Origin: Euwallacea fornicatus
Lineage: Eukaryota; Arthropoda; Insecta; Coleoptera; Curculionidae
Direction: 5' to 3'
Length of the DNA: 64,000 nucleotides
Assembly: GCF_040115645.1 (NCBI RefSeq)
Contig: NW_027096022.1
Coordinates: forward strand, 124,001 to 188,000
Below, one piece after another: positions 25,694 to 38,887 of this stretch (position 1 is its first letter; each line of letters opens with the position of its first letter). Both the position numbers and the translations under genes were made by a program. The notes under the pieces were generated by a model. The model was not told where the DNA came from, searched no databases, and saw nothing but the letters and a program-made list of their open reading frames with translations.

Positions 25694-27629
25694 AGTGTCA
25701 AATTAATCAGCTCGACAAGATCTTTAAGATGACAAAACACATCATGATTGCATCTTGTTGAATTTCAGAGAAAAATAGTACTTTATGTGCTCAAACACTC
25801 AAAATGTGTGATTGTTCTAAATTTGAAGTTCGATAACTTCGACAAATGACGACCAAATGTCTTAAACATAGTGTCAAATTAATCACCGCGACGAGATCTT
25901 TAAGATGACAAAACACATCATGATTGCATCTTGTTGAATTTCAGAGAAAAATAGAACTTTATCTGCTCAAAAACACAACTTTTGTGACTTTTCAATTTTT
26001 GAATCTCGATAACTTCGACAAATGACGACCAAATGTCTTAAACATAGTGTCAAATTAATCACCGTGACGAGATCTTTAAGATGACAAAACACATCATGAT
26101 TGCATCTTGTTGAATTTCAGAGAAAAATAGAACTTTATCTGCTCAAAAACACAACTTTTGTGACTTTTCAAATTTTGAATCTCGATAACTTCGACAAATG
26201 ACGACCAAATGTCTTAAACATAGTGTCAAATTAATCACCGCGACGAGATCTTTAAGATGACAAAACACATCATGATTGCATCTTGTTGAATTTCAGAGAA
26301 AAATAGTACTTTATGTGCTCAAACACTCAAAAGGTGTGATTGTTCTAAATTTGAAGTTCGATAACTTCGACAAATGACGACCAAATGTCTTAAACATAGT
26401 GTCAAATTAATCACCGTGACGAGATCTTTAAGATGACAAAACACATCATGATTGCATCTTGTTGAATTTCAGAGAAAAATAGTACTTTATGTGCTCAAAC
26501 ACTCAAAATGTGTGATTGTTCTAAATTTGAAGTTCGATAACTTCGACAAATGACGACCAAATGTCTTAAACATAGTGTCAAATTAATCACCGCGACGAGA
26601 TCTTTAAGATGACAAAACACATCATGATTGCATCTTTTTGAATTTCAGAGAAAAATAGAACTTTATCTGCTCAAACACACAACTTTTGTGACTTTTCAAA
26701 TTTTGAATCTCGATAACTACGACAAATGACGACCAAATGTCTTAAACAGAGTGTCAAATTAATCAGCTCGACAAGATCTTTAAGATGACAAAACACATCA
26801 TGATTGCATCTTGTTGAATTTCAGAGAAAAATAGAACTTTATCTGCTCAAACACACAACTTTTGTGACTTTTCAAATTTTGAATCTCGATAACTACGACA
26901 AATGACGACCAAATGTCTTAAACAGAGTGTCACATTAATCACCGCGACGAGATCTTTAAGATGACAAAACACATCATGATTGCATCTTGTTGAATTTCAG
27001 AGAAAAATAGTACTTTATGTGCTCAAACACTCAAAATGTGTGATTGTTCTAAATTTGAAGTTCGATAACTTCGACAAATGACGACCAAATGTCTTAAACA
27101 TAGTGTCAAATTAATCACCGTGACGAGATCTTTAAGATGACAAAACACATCATGATTGCATCTTGTTGAATTTCAGAGAAAAATAGTACTTTATGTGCTC
27201 AAACACTCAAAATGTGTGATTGTTCTAAATTTGAAGTTCGATAACTTCGACAAATGACGACCAAATGTCTTAAACATAGTGTCAAATTAATCACCGCGAC
27301 GAGATCTTTAAGATGACAAAACACATCATGATTGCATCTTGTTGAATTTCAGAGAAAAATAGTACTTTATGTGCTCAAACACTCAAAATGTGTGATTGTT
27401 CTAAATTTGAAGTTCGATAACTTCGACAAATGACGACCAAATGTCTTAAACATAGTGTCAAATTAATCACCGCGACGAGATCTTTAAGATGACAAAACAC
27501 ATCATGATTGCATCTTGTTGAATTTCAGAGAAAAATAGTACTTTATGTGCTCAAACACTCAAAATGTGTGATTGTTCTAAATTTGAAGTTCGATAACTTC
27601 GACAAATGACGACCAAATGTCTTAAACAT
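24816..27629 (+). repeat. 2,814-bp (16-monomer) tandem unit, copy 1
   Basis: Sixteen monomers, two of them 175 bp (24,992 and 25,519). It is followed directly by copy 2 at an offset of 2,814 bp. Marker pairs are the deletions (24,992/27,806 and 25,519/28,333) and the caaaagg base (26,333/29,147). The first monomer differs between copies (S head with cgtgatt here, T head with gaatttt in copy 2), so the exchange point lies near 24,905. Confidence 0.9.
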
Positions 27630-30443
27630 AGTGTCAAATTAATCACCGTGACGAGATCTTTAAGATGACAAAACACATCATGATTGCATCTTGTTGAATT
27701 TCAGAGAAAAATAGAATTTTATCTGCTCAAACACACAACTTTTGTGACTTTTCAAATTTTGAATCTCGATAACTACGACAAATGACGACCAAATGTCTTA
27801 AACAGAGTGTCAAATTAATCAGCTCGACAAGATCTTTAAGATGACAAAACACATCATGATTGCATCTTTTGAATTTCAGAGAAAAATAGAACTTTATCTG
27901 CTCAAACACACAACTTTTGTGACTTTTCAAATTTTGAATCTCGATAACTACGACAAATGACGACCAAATGTCTTAAACAGAGTGTCAAATTAATCAGCTC
28001 GACAAGATCTTTAAGATGACAAAACACATCGTGATTGCATCTTGTTGAATTTCAGAGAAAAATAGTACTTTATGTGCTCAAACACTCAAAATGCGTGATT
28101 GTTCTAAATTTGAAGTTCGATAACTTCGACAAATGACGACCAAATGTCTTAAACATAGTGTCAAATTAATCACCGTGACGAGATCTTTAAGATGACAAAA
28201 CACATCATGATTGCATCTTGTTGAATTTCAGAGAAAAATAGAATTTTATCTGCTCAAACACACAACTTTTGTGACTTTTCAAATTTTGAATCTCGATAAC
28301 TACGACAAATGACGACCAAATGTCTTAAACAGAGTGTCAAATTAATCAGCTCGACAAGATCTTTAAGATGACAAAACACATCATGATTGCATCTTTTGAA
28401 TTTCAGAGAAAAATAGAACTTTATCTGCTCAAACACACAACTTTTGTGACTTTTCAAATTTTGAATCTCGATAACTACGACAAATGACGACCAAATGTCT
28501 TAAACAGAGTGTCAAATTAATCAGCTCGACAAGATCTTTAAGATGACAAAACACATCATGATTGCATCTTGTTGAATTTCAGAGAAAAATAGTACTTTAT
28601 GTGCTCAAACACTCAAAATGTGTGATTGTTCTAAATTTGAAGTTCGATAACTTCGACAAATGACGACCAAATGTCTTAAACATAGTGTCAAATTAATCAC
28701 CGCGACGAGATCTTTAAGATGACAAAACACATCATGATTGCATCTTGTTGAATTTCAGAGAAAAATAGAACTTTATCTGCTCAAAAACACAACTTTTGTG
28801 ACTTTTCAATTTTTGAATCTCGATAACTTCGACAAATGACGACCAAATGTCTTAAACATAGTGTCAAATTAATCACCGTGACGAGATCTTTAAGATGACA
28901 AAACACATCATGATTGCATCTTGTTGAATTTCAGAGAAAAATAGAACTTTATCTGCTCAAAAACACAACTTTTGTGACTTTTCAAATTTTGAATCTCGAT
29001 AACTTCGACAAATGACGACCAAATGTCTTAAACATAGTGTCAAATTAATCACCGCGACGAGATCTTTAAGATGACAAAACACATCATGATTGCATCTTGT
29101 TGAATTTCAGAGAAAAATAGTACTTTATGTGCTCAAACACTCAAAAGGTGTGATTGTTCTAAATTTGAAGTTCGATAACTTCGACAAATGACGACCAAAT
29201 GTCTTAAACATAGTGTCAAATTAATCACCGTGACGAGATCTTTAAGATGACAAAACACATCATGATTGCATCTTGTTGAATTTCAGAGAAAAATAGTACT
29301 TTATGTGCTCAAACACTCAAAATGTGTGATTGTTCTAAATTTGAAGTTCGATAACTTCGACAAATGACGACCAAATGTCTTAAACATAGTGTCAAATTAA
29401 TCACCGCGACGAGATCTTTAAGATGACAAAACACATCATGATTGCATCTTTTTGAATTTCAGAGAAAAATAGAACTTTATCTGCTCAAACACACAACTTT
29501 TGTGACTTTTCAAATTTTGAATCTCGATAACTACGACAAATGACGACCAAATGTCTTAAACAGAGTGTCAAATTAATCAGCTCGACAAGATCTTTAAGAT
29601 GACAAAACACATCATGATTGCATCTTGTTGAATTTCAGAGAAAAATAGAACTTTATCTGCTCAAACACACAACTTTTGTGACTTTTCAAATTTTGAATCT
29701 CGATAACTACGACAAATGACGACCAAATGTCTTAAACAGAGTGTCACATTAATCACCGCGACGAGATCTTTAAGATGACAAAACACATCATGATTGCATC
29801 TTGTTGAATTTCAGAGAAAAATAGTACTTTATGTGCTCAAACACTCAAAATGTGTGATTGTTCTAAATTTGAAGTTCGATAACTTCGACAAATGACGACC
29901 AAATGTCTTAAACATAGTGTCAAATTAATCACCGTGACGAGATCTTTAAGATGACAAAACACATCATGATTGCATCTTGTTGAATTTCAGAGAAAAATAG
30001 TACTTTATGTGCTCAAACACTCAAAATGTGTGATTGTTCTAAATTTGAAGTTCGATAACTTCGACAAATGACGACCAAATGTCTTAAACATAGTGTCAAA
30101 TTAATCACCGCGACGAGATCTTTAAGATGACAAAACACATCATGATTGCATCTTGTTGAATTTCAGAGAAAAATAGTACTTTATGTGCTCAAACACTCAA
30201 AATGTGTGATTGTTCTAAATTTGAAGTTCGATAACTTCGACAAATGACGACCAAATGTCTTAAACATAGTGTCAAATTAATCACCGCGACGAGATCTTTA
30301 AGATGACAAAACACATCATGATTGCATCTTGTTGAATTTCAGAGAAAAATAGTACTTTATGTGCTCAAACACTCAAAATGTGTGATTGTTCTAAATTTGA
30401 AGTTCGATAACTTCGACAAATGACGACCAAATGTCTTAAACAT
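27630..30443 (+). repeat. 2,814-bp (16-monomer) tandem unit, copy 2
   Basis: This repeats the order of 24,816-27,629, including two 175-bp monomers at 27,806-27,980 and 28,333-28,507, two B2 copies, the caaaagg monomer at 29,036, the 5-monomer motif and a run of A monomers. One clear difference is caaaatgcgtg near 28,090, where copy 1 has caaaatgtgtg. At 30,444 the order switches to that of 22,529 onward. Confidence 0.9.
27806..28507 (+). repeat. Second cluster of 175-bp monomers
   Basis: The 175-bp monomers are at 27,806-27,980 and 28,333-28,507, both S-head B1 with catcttttgaa. Each follows a T-head B monomer with gaatttt (27,630 and 28,157). They are the copy-2 counterparts of 24,992 and 25,519. 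Confidence 0.92.
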
Positions 30444-32203
30444 AGTGTCAAATTAATCACCGCGACGAGATCTTTAAGATGACAAAACACATCATGATTG
30501 CATCTTGTTGAATTTCAGAGAAAAATAGAACTTTATCTGCTCAAAAACACAACTTTTGTGACTTTTCAATTTTTGAATCTCGATAACTTCGACAAATGAC
30601 GACCAAATGTCTTAAACATAGTGTCAAATTAATCACCGTGACGAGATCTTTAAGATGACAAAACACATCATGATTGCATCTTGTTGAATTTCAGAGAAAA
30701 ATAGTACTTTATGTGCTCAAACACTCAAAAGGTGTGATTGTTCTAAATTTGAAGTTCGATAACTTCGACAAATGACGACCAAATGTCTTAAACATAGTGT
30801 CAAATTAATCACCGCGACGAGATCTTTAAGATGACAAAACACATCATGATTGCATCTTGTTGAATTTCAGAGAAAAATAGTACTTTATGTGCTCAAACAC
30901 TCAAAATGTGTGATTGTTCTAAATTTGAAGTTCGATAACTTCGACAAATGACGACCAAATGTCTTAAACATAGTGTCAAATTAATCAGCTCGACAAGATC
31001 TTTAAGATGACAAAACACATCATAATTGCATCTTGTTGAATTTCCAAGAAAAATAGGACTTTATGTGCTCAAACACTCAAAATGTGTGATTGTTCTAAAT
31101 TTGAAGTTCGATAACTTCGACAAATGACGACCAAATGTCTTAAACATAGTGTCAAATTAATCACCGCGACGAGATCTTTAAGATGACAAAACACATCATG
31201 ATTGCATCTTGTTGAATTTCAGAGAAAAATAGAACTTTATCTGCTCAAACACACAACTTTTGTGACTTTTCAAATTTTGAATCTCGATAACTACGACAAA
31301 TGACGACCAAATGTCTTAAACAGAGTGTCAAATTAATCAGCTCGACAAGATCTTTAAGATGACAAAACACATCATGATTGCATCTTGTTGAATTTCAGAG
31401 AAAAATAGAACTTTATCTGCTCAAACACACAACTTTTGTGACTTTTCAAATTTTGAATCTCGATAACTACGACAAATGACGACCAAATGTCTAAAACAGA
31501 GTGTCAAATTAATCAGCTCGACAAGATCTTTAAGATGACAAAACACATCATGATTGCATCTTGTTGAATTTCAGAGAAAAATAGAACTTTATCTGCTCAA
31601 ACACACAACTTTTGTGACTTTTCAAATTTTGAATCTCGATAACTTCGACAAATGACGACCAAATGTCTTAAACATAGTGTCAAATTAATCACCGCGACGA
31701 GATCTTTAAGATGACAAAACACATCATGATTGCATCTTGTTGAATTTCAGAGAAAAATAGTACTTTATGTGCTCAAACACTCAAAATGTGTGATTGTTCT
31801 AAATTTGAAGTTCGATAACTTCGACAAATGACGACCAAATGTCTTAAACAGAGTGTCAAATTAATCAGCTCGACAAGATCTTTAAGATGACAAAACACAT
31901 CATGATTGCATCTTGTTGAATTTCAGAGAAAAATAGTACTTTATGTGCTCAAACACTCAAAATGTGTGATTGTTCTAAATTTGAAGTTCGATAACTTCGA
32001 CAAATGACGACCAAATGTCTTAAACATAGTGTCAAATTAATCACCGTGACGAGATCTTTAAGATGACAAAACACATCATGATTGCATCTTGTTGAATTTC
32101 AGAGAAAAATAGAATTTTATCTGCTCAAACACACAACTTTTGTGACTTTTCAAATTTTGAATCTCGATAACTACGACAAATGACGACCAAATGTCTTAAA
32201 CAG

Positions 32204-33608
32204 AGTGTCAAATTAATCAGCTCGACAAGATCTTTAAGATGACAAAACACATCATGATTGCATCTTTTGAATTTCAGAGAAAAATAGAACTTTATCTGCT
32301 CAAACACACAACTTTTGTGACTTTTCAAATTTTGAATCTCGATAACTACGACAAATGACGACCAAATGTCTTAAACAGAGTGTCAAATTAATCAGCTCGA
32401 CAAGATCTTTAAGATGACAAAACACATCGTGATTGCATCTTGTTGAATTTCAGAGAAAAATAGTACTTTATGTGCTCAAACACTCAAAATGCGTGATTGT
32501 TCTAAATTTGAAGTTCGATAACTTCGACAAATGACGACCAAATGTCTTAAACATAGTGTCAAATTAATCACCGTGACGAGATCTTTAAGATGACAAAACA
32601 CATCATGATTGCATCTTGTTGAATTTCAGAGAAAAATAGAACTTTATCTGCTCAAACACACAACTTTTGTGACTTTTCAAATTTTGAATCTCGATAACTA
32701 CGACAAATGACGACCAAATGTCTTAAACAGAGTGTCAAATTAATCAGCTCGACAAGATCTTTAAGATGACAAAACACATCGTGATTGCATCTTGTTGAAT
32801 TTCAGAGAAAAATAGAACTTTATCTGCTCAAACACACAACTTTTGTGACTTTTCAAATTTTGAATCTCGATAACTACGACAAATGACGACCAAATGTCTT
32901 AAACAGAGTGTCAAATTAATCAGCTCGACAAGATCTTTAAGATGACAAAACACATCATGATTGCATCTTTTGAATTTCAGAGAAAAATAGAACTTTATCT
33001 GCTCAAACACACAACTTTTGTGACTTTTCAAATTTTGAATCTCGATAACTACGACAAATGACGACCAAATGTCTTAAACAGAGTGTCAAATTAATCAGCT
33101 CGACAAGATCTTTAAGATGACAAAACACATCGTGATTGCATCTTGTTGAATTTCAGAGAAAAATAGTACTTTATGTGCTCAAACACTCAAAATGTGTGAT
33201 TGTTCTAAATTTGAAGTTCGATAACTTCGACAAATGACGACCAAATGTCTTAAACATAGTGTCAAATTAATCACCGTGACGAGATCTTTAAGATGACAAA
33301 ACACATCATGATTGCATCTTGTTGAATTTCAGAGAAAAATAGAATTTTATCTGCTCAAACACACAACTTTTGTGACTTTTCAAATTTTGAATCTCGATAA
33401 CTACGACAAATGACGACCAAATGTCTTAAACAGAGTGTCAAATTAATCAGCTCGACAAGATCTTTAAGATGACAAAACACATCATGATTGCATCTTTTGA
33501 ATTTCAGAGAAAAATAGAACTTTATCTGCTCAAACACACAACTTTTGTGACTTTTCAAATTTTGAATCTCGATAACTACGACAAATGACGACCAAATGTC
33601 TTAAACAG
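32204..33608 (+). repeat. Third cluster of 175-bp monomers
   Basis: The 175-bp monomers are at 32,204-32,378, 32,907-33,081 and 33,434-33,608. Spacing (703 and 527 bp) is identical to the first cluster at 24,289-25,693, as expected of a block duplication. The monomer after the cluster has catcttcttgaa near 33,670, a private base change. Confidence 0.92.
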
Positions 33609-34488
33609 AGTGTCAAATTAATCAGCTCGACAAGATCTTTAAGATGACAAAACACATCGTGATTGCATCTTCTTGAATTTCAGAGAAAAATAGTACTTTA
33701 TGTGCTCAAACACTCAAAATGCGTGATTGTTCTAAATTTGAAGTTCGATAACTTCGACAAATGACGACCAAATGTCTTAAACATAGTGTCAAATTAATCA
33801 CCGTGACGAGATCTTTAAGATGACAAAACACATCATGATTGCATCTTGTTGAATTTCAGAGAAAAATAGAACTTTATCTGCTCAAACACACAACTTTTGT
33901 GACTTTTCAAATTTTGAATCTCGATAACTACGACAAATGACGACCAAATGTCTTAAACAGAGTGTCAAATTAATCAGCTCGACAAGATCTTTAAGATGAC
34001 AAAACACATCGTGATTGCATCTTGTTGAATTTCAGAGAAAAATAGAACTTTATCTGCTCAAACACACAACTTTTGTGACTTTTCAAATTTTGAATCTCGA
34101 TAACTACGACAAATGACGACCAAATGTCTTAAACAGAGTGTCAAATTAATCACCGTGACGAGATCTTTAAGATGACAAAACACATCGTGATTGCATCTTG
34201 TTGAATTTCAGAGAAAAATAGTACTTTATGTGCTCAAACACTCAAAATGTGTGATTGTTCTAAATTTGAAGTTCGATAACATCGACAAATGACGACCAAA
34301 TGTCTTAAACATAGTGTCAAATTAATCACCGTGACGAGATCTTTAAGATGACAAAACACATCATGATTGCATCTTGTTGAATTTCAGAGAAAAATAGAAT
34401 TTTATCTGCTCAAACACACAACTTTTGTGACTTTTCAAATTTTGAATCTCGATAACTACGACAAATGACGACCAAATGTCTTAAACAG

Positions 34489-34663
34489 AGTGTCAAATTA
34501 ATCAGCTCGACAAGATCTTTAAGATGACAAAACACATCATGATTGCATCTTTTGAATTTCAGAGAAAAATAGAACTTTATCTGCTCAAACACACAACTTT
34601 TGTGACTTTTCAAATTTTGAATCTCGATAACTACGACAAATGACGACCAAATGTCTTAAACAG
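34489..34663 (+). repeat. Solitary 175-bp monomer
   Basis: S-head B1 with catcttttgaa, preceded by a T-head B with gaatttt at 34,313. It has no positional counterpart in copy 2 of the 8.1-kb unit, which instead has an extra 175-bp monomer at 41,350 or 41,525. Confidence 0.9.
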
Positions 34664-34839
34664 AGTGTCAAATTAATCAGCTCGACAAGATCTTTAAGAT
34701 GACAAAACACATCGTGATTGCATCTTGTTGAATTTCAGAGAAAAATAGTACTTTATGTGCTCAAACACTCAAAATGTGTGATTGTTCTAAATTTGAAGTT
34801 CGATAACTTCGACAAATGACGACCAAATGTCTTAAACAG

Positions 34840-36071
34840 AGTGTCAAATTAATCAGCTCGACAAGATCTTTAAGATGACAAAACACATCATGATTGCATC
34901 TTGTTGAATTTCAGAGAAAAATAGAACTTTATCTGCTCAAACACACAACTTTTGTGACTTTTCAAATTTTGAATCTCGATAACTTCGACAAATGACGACC
35001 AAATGTCTTAAACATAGTGTCAAATTAATCACCGCGACGAGATCTTTAAGATGACAAAACACATCATGATTGCATCTTGTTGAATTTCAGAGAAAAATAG
35101 TACTTTATGTGCTCAAACACTCAAAATGTGTGATTGTTCTAAATTTGAAGTTCGATAACTTCGACAAATGACGACCAAATGTCTTAAACATAGTGTCAAA
35201 TTAATCAGCTCGACAAGATCTTTAAGATGACAAAATACATCATAATTGCATCTTGTTGAATTTCCAAGAAAAATAGGACTTTATGTGCTCAAACACTCAA
35301 AATGTGTGATTGTTCTAAATTTGAAGTTCGATAACTTCGACAAATGACGACCAAATGTCTTAAACATAGTGTCAAATTAATCACCGCGACGAGATCTTTA
35401 AGATGACAAAACACATCATGATTGCATCTTGTTGAATTTCAGAGAAAAATAGAACTTTATCTGCTCAAACACACAACTTTTGTGACTTTTCAAATTTTGA
35501 ATCTCGATAACTACGACAAATGACGACCAAATGTCTTAAACAGAGTGTCAAATTAATCAGCTCGACAAGATCTTTAAGATGACAAAACACATCGTGATTG
35601 CATCTTGTTGAATTTCAGAGAAAAATAGAACTTTATCTGCTCAAACACACAACTTTTGTGACTTTTCAAATTTTGAATCTCGATAACTTCGACAAATGAC
35701 GACCAAATGTCTTAAACATAGTGTCAAATTAATCACCGCGACGAGATCTTTAAGATGACAAAACACATCATGATTGCATCTTGTTGAATTTCAGAGAAAA
35801 ATAGTACTTTATGTGCTCAAACACTCAAAATGTGTGATTGTTCTAAATTTGAAGTTCGATAACTTCGACAAATGACGACCAAATGTCTTAAACATAGTGT
35901 CAAATTAATCAGCTCGACAAGATCTTTAAGATGACAAAATACATCATAATTGCATCTTGTTGAATTTCCAAGAAAAATAGGACTTTATGTGCTCAAACAC
36001 TCAAAATGTGTGATTGTTCTAAATTTGAAGTTCGATAACTTCGACAAATGACGACCAAATGTCTTAAACAG
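34840..36071 (+). repeat. 704-bp (4-monomer) tandem duplication
   Basis: 34,840-35,543 and 35,544-36,071 share the order S-B, C-A, S-ccaag with caaaatacat. A C-head B fills the fourth place of the first copy, and the second copy is cut short by the T-head gaaaaaac monomer at 36,072. The caaaatacat base occurs only at 35,236 and 35,940 in the window, 704 bp apart. Confidence 0.85.
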
Positions 36072-36775
36072 AGTGTCAAATTAATCACCGTGACGAGATC
36101 TTTAAGATGAAAAAACACATCATGATTGCATCTTGTTGAATTTCAGAGAAAAATAGGACTTTATCTGCTCAAACACACAACTTTTGTGACTTTTCAAATT
36201 GTGAATCTCGATAACTTCGACAAATGACGACCAAATGTCTTAAACATAGTGTCAAATTAATCACCGCGACGAGATCTTTAAGATGAAAAAACACATCATG
36301 ATTGCATCTTGTTGAATTTCTGAGAAAAATAGGACTTTATTTGCTCAAACACACAACTTTTGTGACTTTTCAAATTTTGAATCTCGATAACTTCGACAAA
36401 TGACGACCAAATGTCTTAAACAGAGTGTCAAATTAATCACCGCGACGAGATTTTTAAGATGAAAAAACACATCATGATTGCATCTTGTTGAATTTCTGAG
36501 AAAAATAGGACTTTATTTGCTCAAACACACAACTTTTGTGACTTTTCAAATTTTGAATCTCGATAACTTCGACAAATGACGACCAAATGTCTTAAACAGA
36601 GTGTCAAATTAATCACCGCGACGAGATTTTTAAGATGAAAAAACACATCATGATTGCATCTTGTTGAATTTCTGAGAAAAATAGGACTTTATTTGCTCAA
36701 ACACACAACTTTTGTGACTTTTCAAATTTTGAATCTCGATAACTACGACAAATGACGACCAAATGTCTTAAACAG
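36072..36775 (+). repeat. Divergent 'gaaaaaac/ctgag' monomer block, first copy
   Basis: Four monomers carry gatgaaaaaacac in place of gatgacaaaacac. The last three also have ttctgag and tttatttgctc, and the last two have gatttttaag, which destroys AGATCT. The first has a T head and caaattgtgaatc. All have a class B right core and ataggacttt. The block recurs at 42,404-43,107 and 44,164-44,867. Related single monomers with gatttttaag and gaaaaaac lie at 56,484, 58,596 and 61,060. Confidence 0.88.
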
Positions 36776-38887
36776 AGTGTCAAATTAATCAGCTCGACGA
36801 GATCTTTAAGATGATAAAACACATCATAATTGCATCTTGTTGAATTTCCAAGAAAAATAGTACTTTATGTGCTCAAACACTCAAAATGTGTGATTGTTCT
36901 AAATTTGAAGTTCGATAACTTCGACAAATGACGACCAAATGTCGTAAACAGAGTGTCAAATTAATCAGCTCGACGAGATCTTTAAGATGATAAAACACAT
37001 CATAATTGCATCTTGTTGAATTTCCAAGAAAAATAGTACTTTATGTGCTCAAACACTCAAAATGTGTGATTGTTCTAAATTTGAAGTTCGATAACTTCGA
37101 CAAATGACGACCAAATGTCGTAAACAGAGTGTCAAATTAATCAGCTCGACAAGATCTTTAAGATGACAAAACACATCATGATTGCATCTTGTTGAATTTC
37201 AGAGAAAAATAGAACTTTATCTGCTCAAACACACAACTTTTGTGACTTTTCAAATTTTGAATCTCGATAACTACGACAAATGACGACCAAATGTCTTAAA
37301 CAGAGTGTCAAATTAATCAGCTCGACAAGATCTTTAAGATGACAAAACACATCGTGATTGCATCTTGTTGAATTTCAGAGAAAAATAGAACTTTATCTGC
37401 TCAAACACACAACTTTTGTGACTTTTCAAATTTTGAATCTCGATAACTACGACAAATGACGACCAAATGTCTTAAACAGAGTGTCAAATTAATCAGCTCG
37501 ACAAGATCTTTAAGATGACAAAACACATCATGATTGCATCTTGTTGAATTTCAGAGAAAAATAGTACTTTATGTGCTCAAACACTCAAAATGTGTGATTG
37601 TTCTAAATTTGAAGTTCGATAACTACGACAAATGACGACCAAATGTCTTAAACAGAGTGTCAAATTAATCAGCTCGACAAGATCTTTAAGATGATAAAAC
37701 ACATCATAATTGCATCTTGTTGAATTTCCAAGAAAAATAGTACTTTATGTGCTCAAACACTCAAAATGTGTGATTGTTCTAAATTTGAAGTTCGATAACT
37801 TCGACAAATGACGACCAAATGTCGTAAACAGAGTGTCAAATTAATCACCGTGACGAGATCTTTAAGATGACAAAACACATCATGATTGCATCTTGTTGAA
37901 TTTCAGAGAAAAATAGTACTTTATGTGCTCAAACACTCAAAATGTGTGATTGTTCTAAATTTGAAGTTCGATAACTTCGACAAATGACGACCAAATGTCT
38001 TAAACAGAGTGTCAAATTAATCAGCTCGACGAGATCTTTAAGATGACAAAACACATCATAATTGCATCTTGTTGAATTTCCAAGAAAAATAGTACTTTAT
38101 GTGCTCAAACACTCAAAATGTGTGATTGTTCTAAATTTGAAGTTCGATAACTTCGACAAATGACGACCAAATGTCTTAAACAGAGTGTCAAATTAATCAG
38201 CTCGACGAGATCTTTAAGATGACAAAACACATCATAATTGCATCTTGTTGAATTTCTAAGAAAAATAGTACTTTATGTGCTCAAACACTCAAAATGTGTG
38301 ATTGTTCTAAATTTGAAGTTCGATAACTTCGACAAATGACGACCAAATGTCTTAAACATAGTGTCAAATTAATCAGCTCGACGAGATCTTTAAGATGACA
38401 AAACACATCATAATTGCATCTTGTTGAATTTCCAAGAAAAATAGTACTTTATGTGCTCAAACACTCAAAATGTGTGATTGTTCTAAATTTGAAGTTCGAT
38501 AACTTCGACAAATGACGACCAAATGTCTTAAACAGAGTGTCAAATTAATCAGCTCGACGAGATCTTTAAGATGACAAAACACATCATGATTGCATCTTGT
38601 TGAATTTCAGAGAAAAATAGAACTTTATCTGCTCAAACACACAACTTTTGTGACTTTTCAAATTTTGAATCTCGATAACTACGACAAATGACGACCAAAT
38701 GTCTTAAACAGAGTGTCAAATTAATCAGCTCGACAAGATCTTTAAGATGACAAAACACATCGTGATTGCATCTTGTTGAATTTCAGAGAAAAATAGAACT
38801 TTATCTGCTCAAACACACAACTTTTGTGACTTTTCAAATTTTGAATCTCGATAACTTCGACAAATGACGACCAAATGTCTTAAACAT
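36776..38887 (+). repeat. Twelve monomers rich in gataaaac and gtcgtaaac variants
   Basis: Class A ccaag monomers with heads S or G, several carrying gatgataaaac and a preceding gtcgtaaacag, are mixed with B1 and T-head A monomers. The block is the right end of 8.1-kb copy 1 and is repeated at 44,868-46,979 with almost no change. One difference is ttctaag near 38,255, where copy 2 has ttccaag. These variants are absent left of about 36 kb and mark the right-hand lineage. Confidence 0.85.

Larger units (their letters stand above)
33609..36071 (+). repeat. Non-matching 14-monomer segment inside 8.1-kb copy 1
   Basis: Fourteen monomers (2,463 bp) that do not match their positional counterparts at 41,700-44,163 in copy 2. 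They include a 175-bp monomer at 34,489, an ataacatcgac variant near 34,280, and a 4-monomer near-duplication with the private caaaatacat base at 35,236 and 35,940. The flanks on both sides align at a constant offset, so the segment was replaced or rearranged without change in monomer number. Confidence 0.8.
30796..38887 (+). repeat. 8,092-bp (46-monomer) tandem unit, copy 1
   Basis: Forty-six monomers, four of them 175 bp, are followed by copy 2 at an offset of 8,092 bp. Marker pairs are tctaaaac at 31,493/39,585, 175-bp monomers at 32,204/40,296 and 32,907/40,999, and gataaaac at 36,811/44,903. Order and near-identity hold on both flanks of the unit. A central segment (33,609-36,071) differs in content but not in monomer number. 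The left third matches part of the ~7.9-kb duplication, so large blocks have been copied repeatedly. Confidence 0.9.

Noticed and set aside
36072..36775. Transposon fragment inserted in the array (divergent gaaaaaac block)
   Set aside because: The monomers stay in 176-bp frame and differ from class B only by point substitutions. There are no terminal repeats or target-site duplications.
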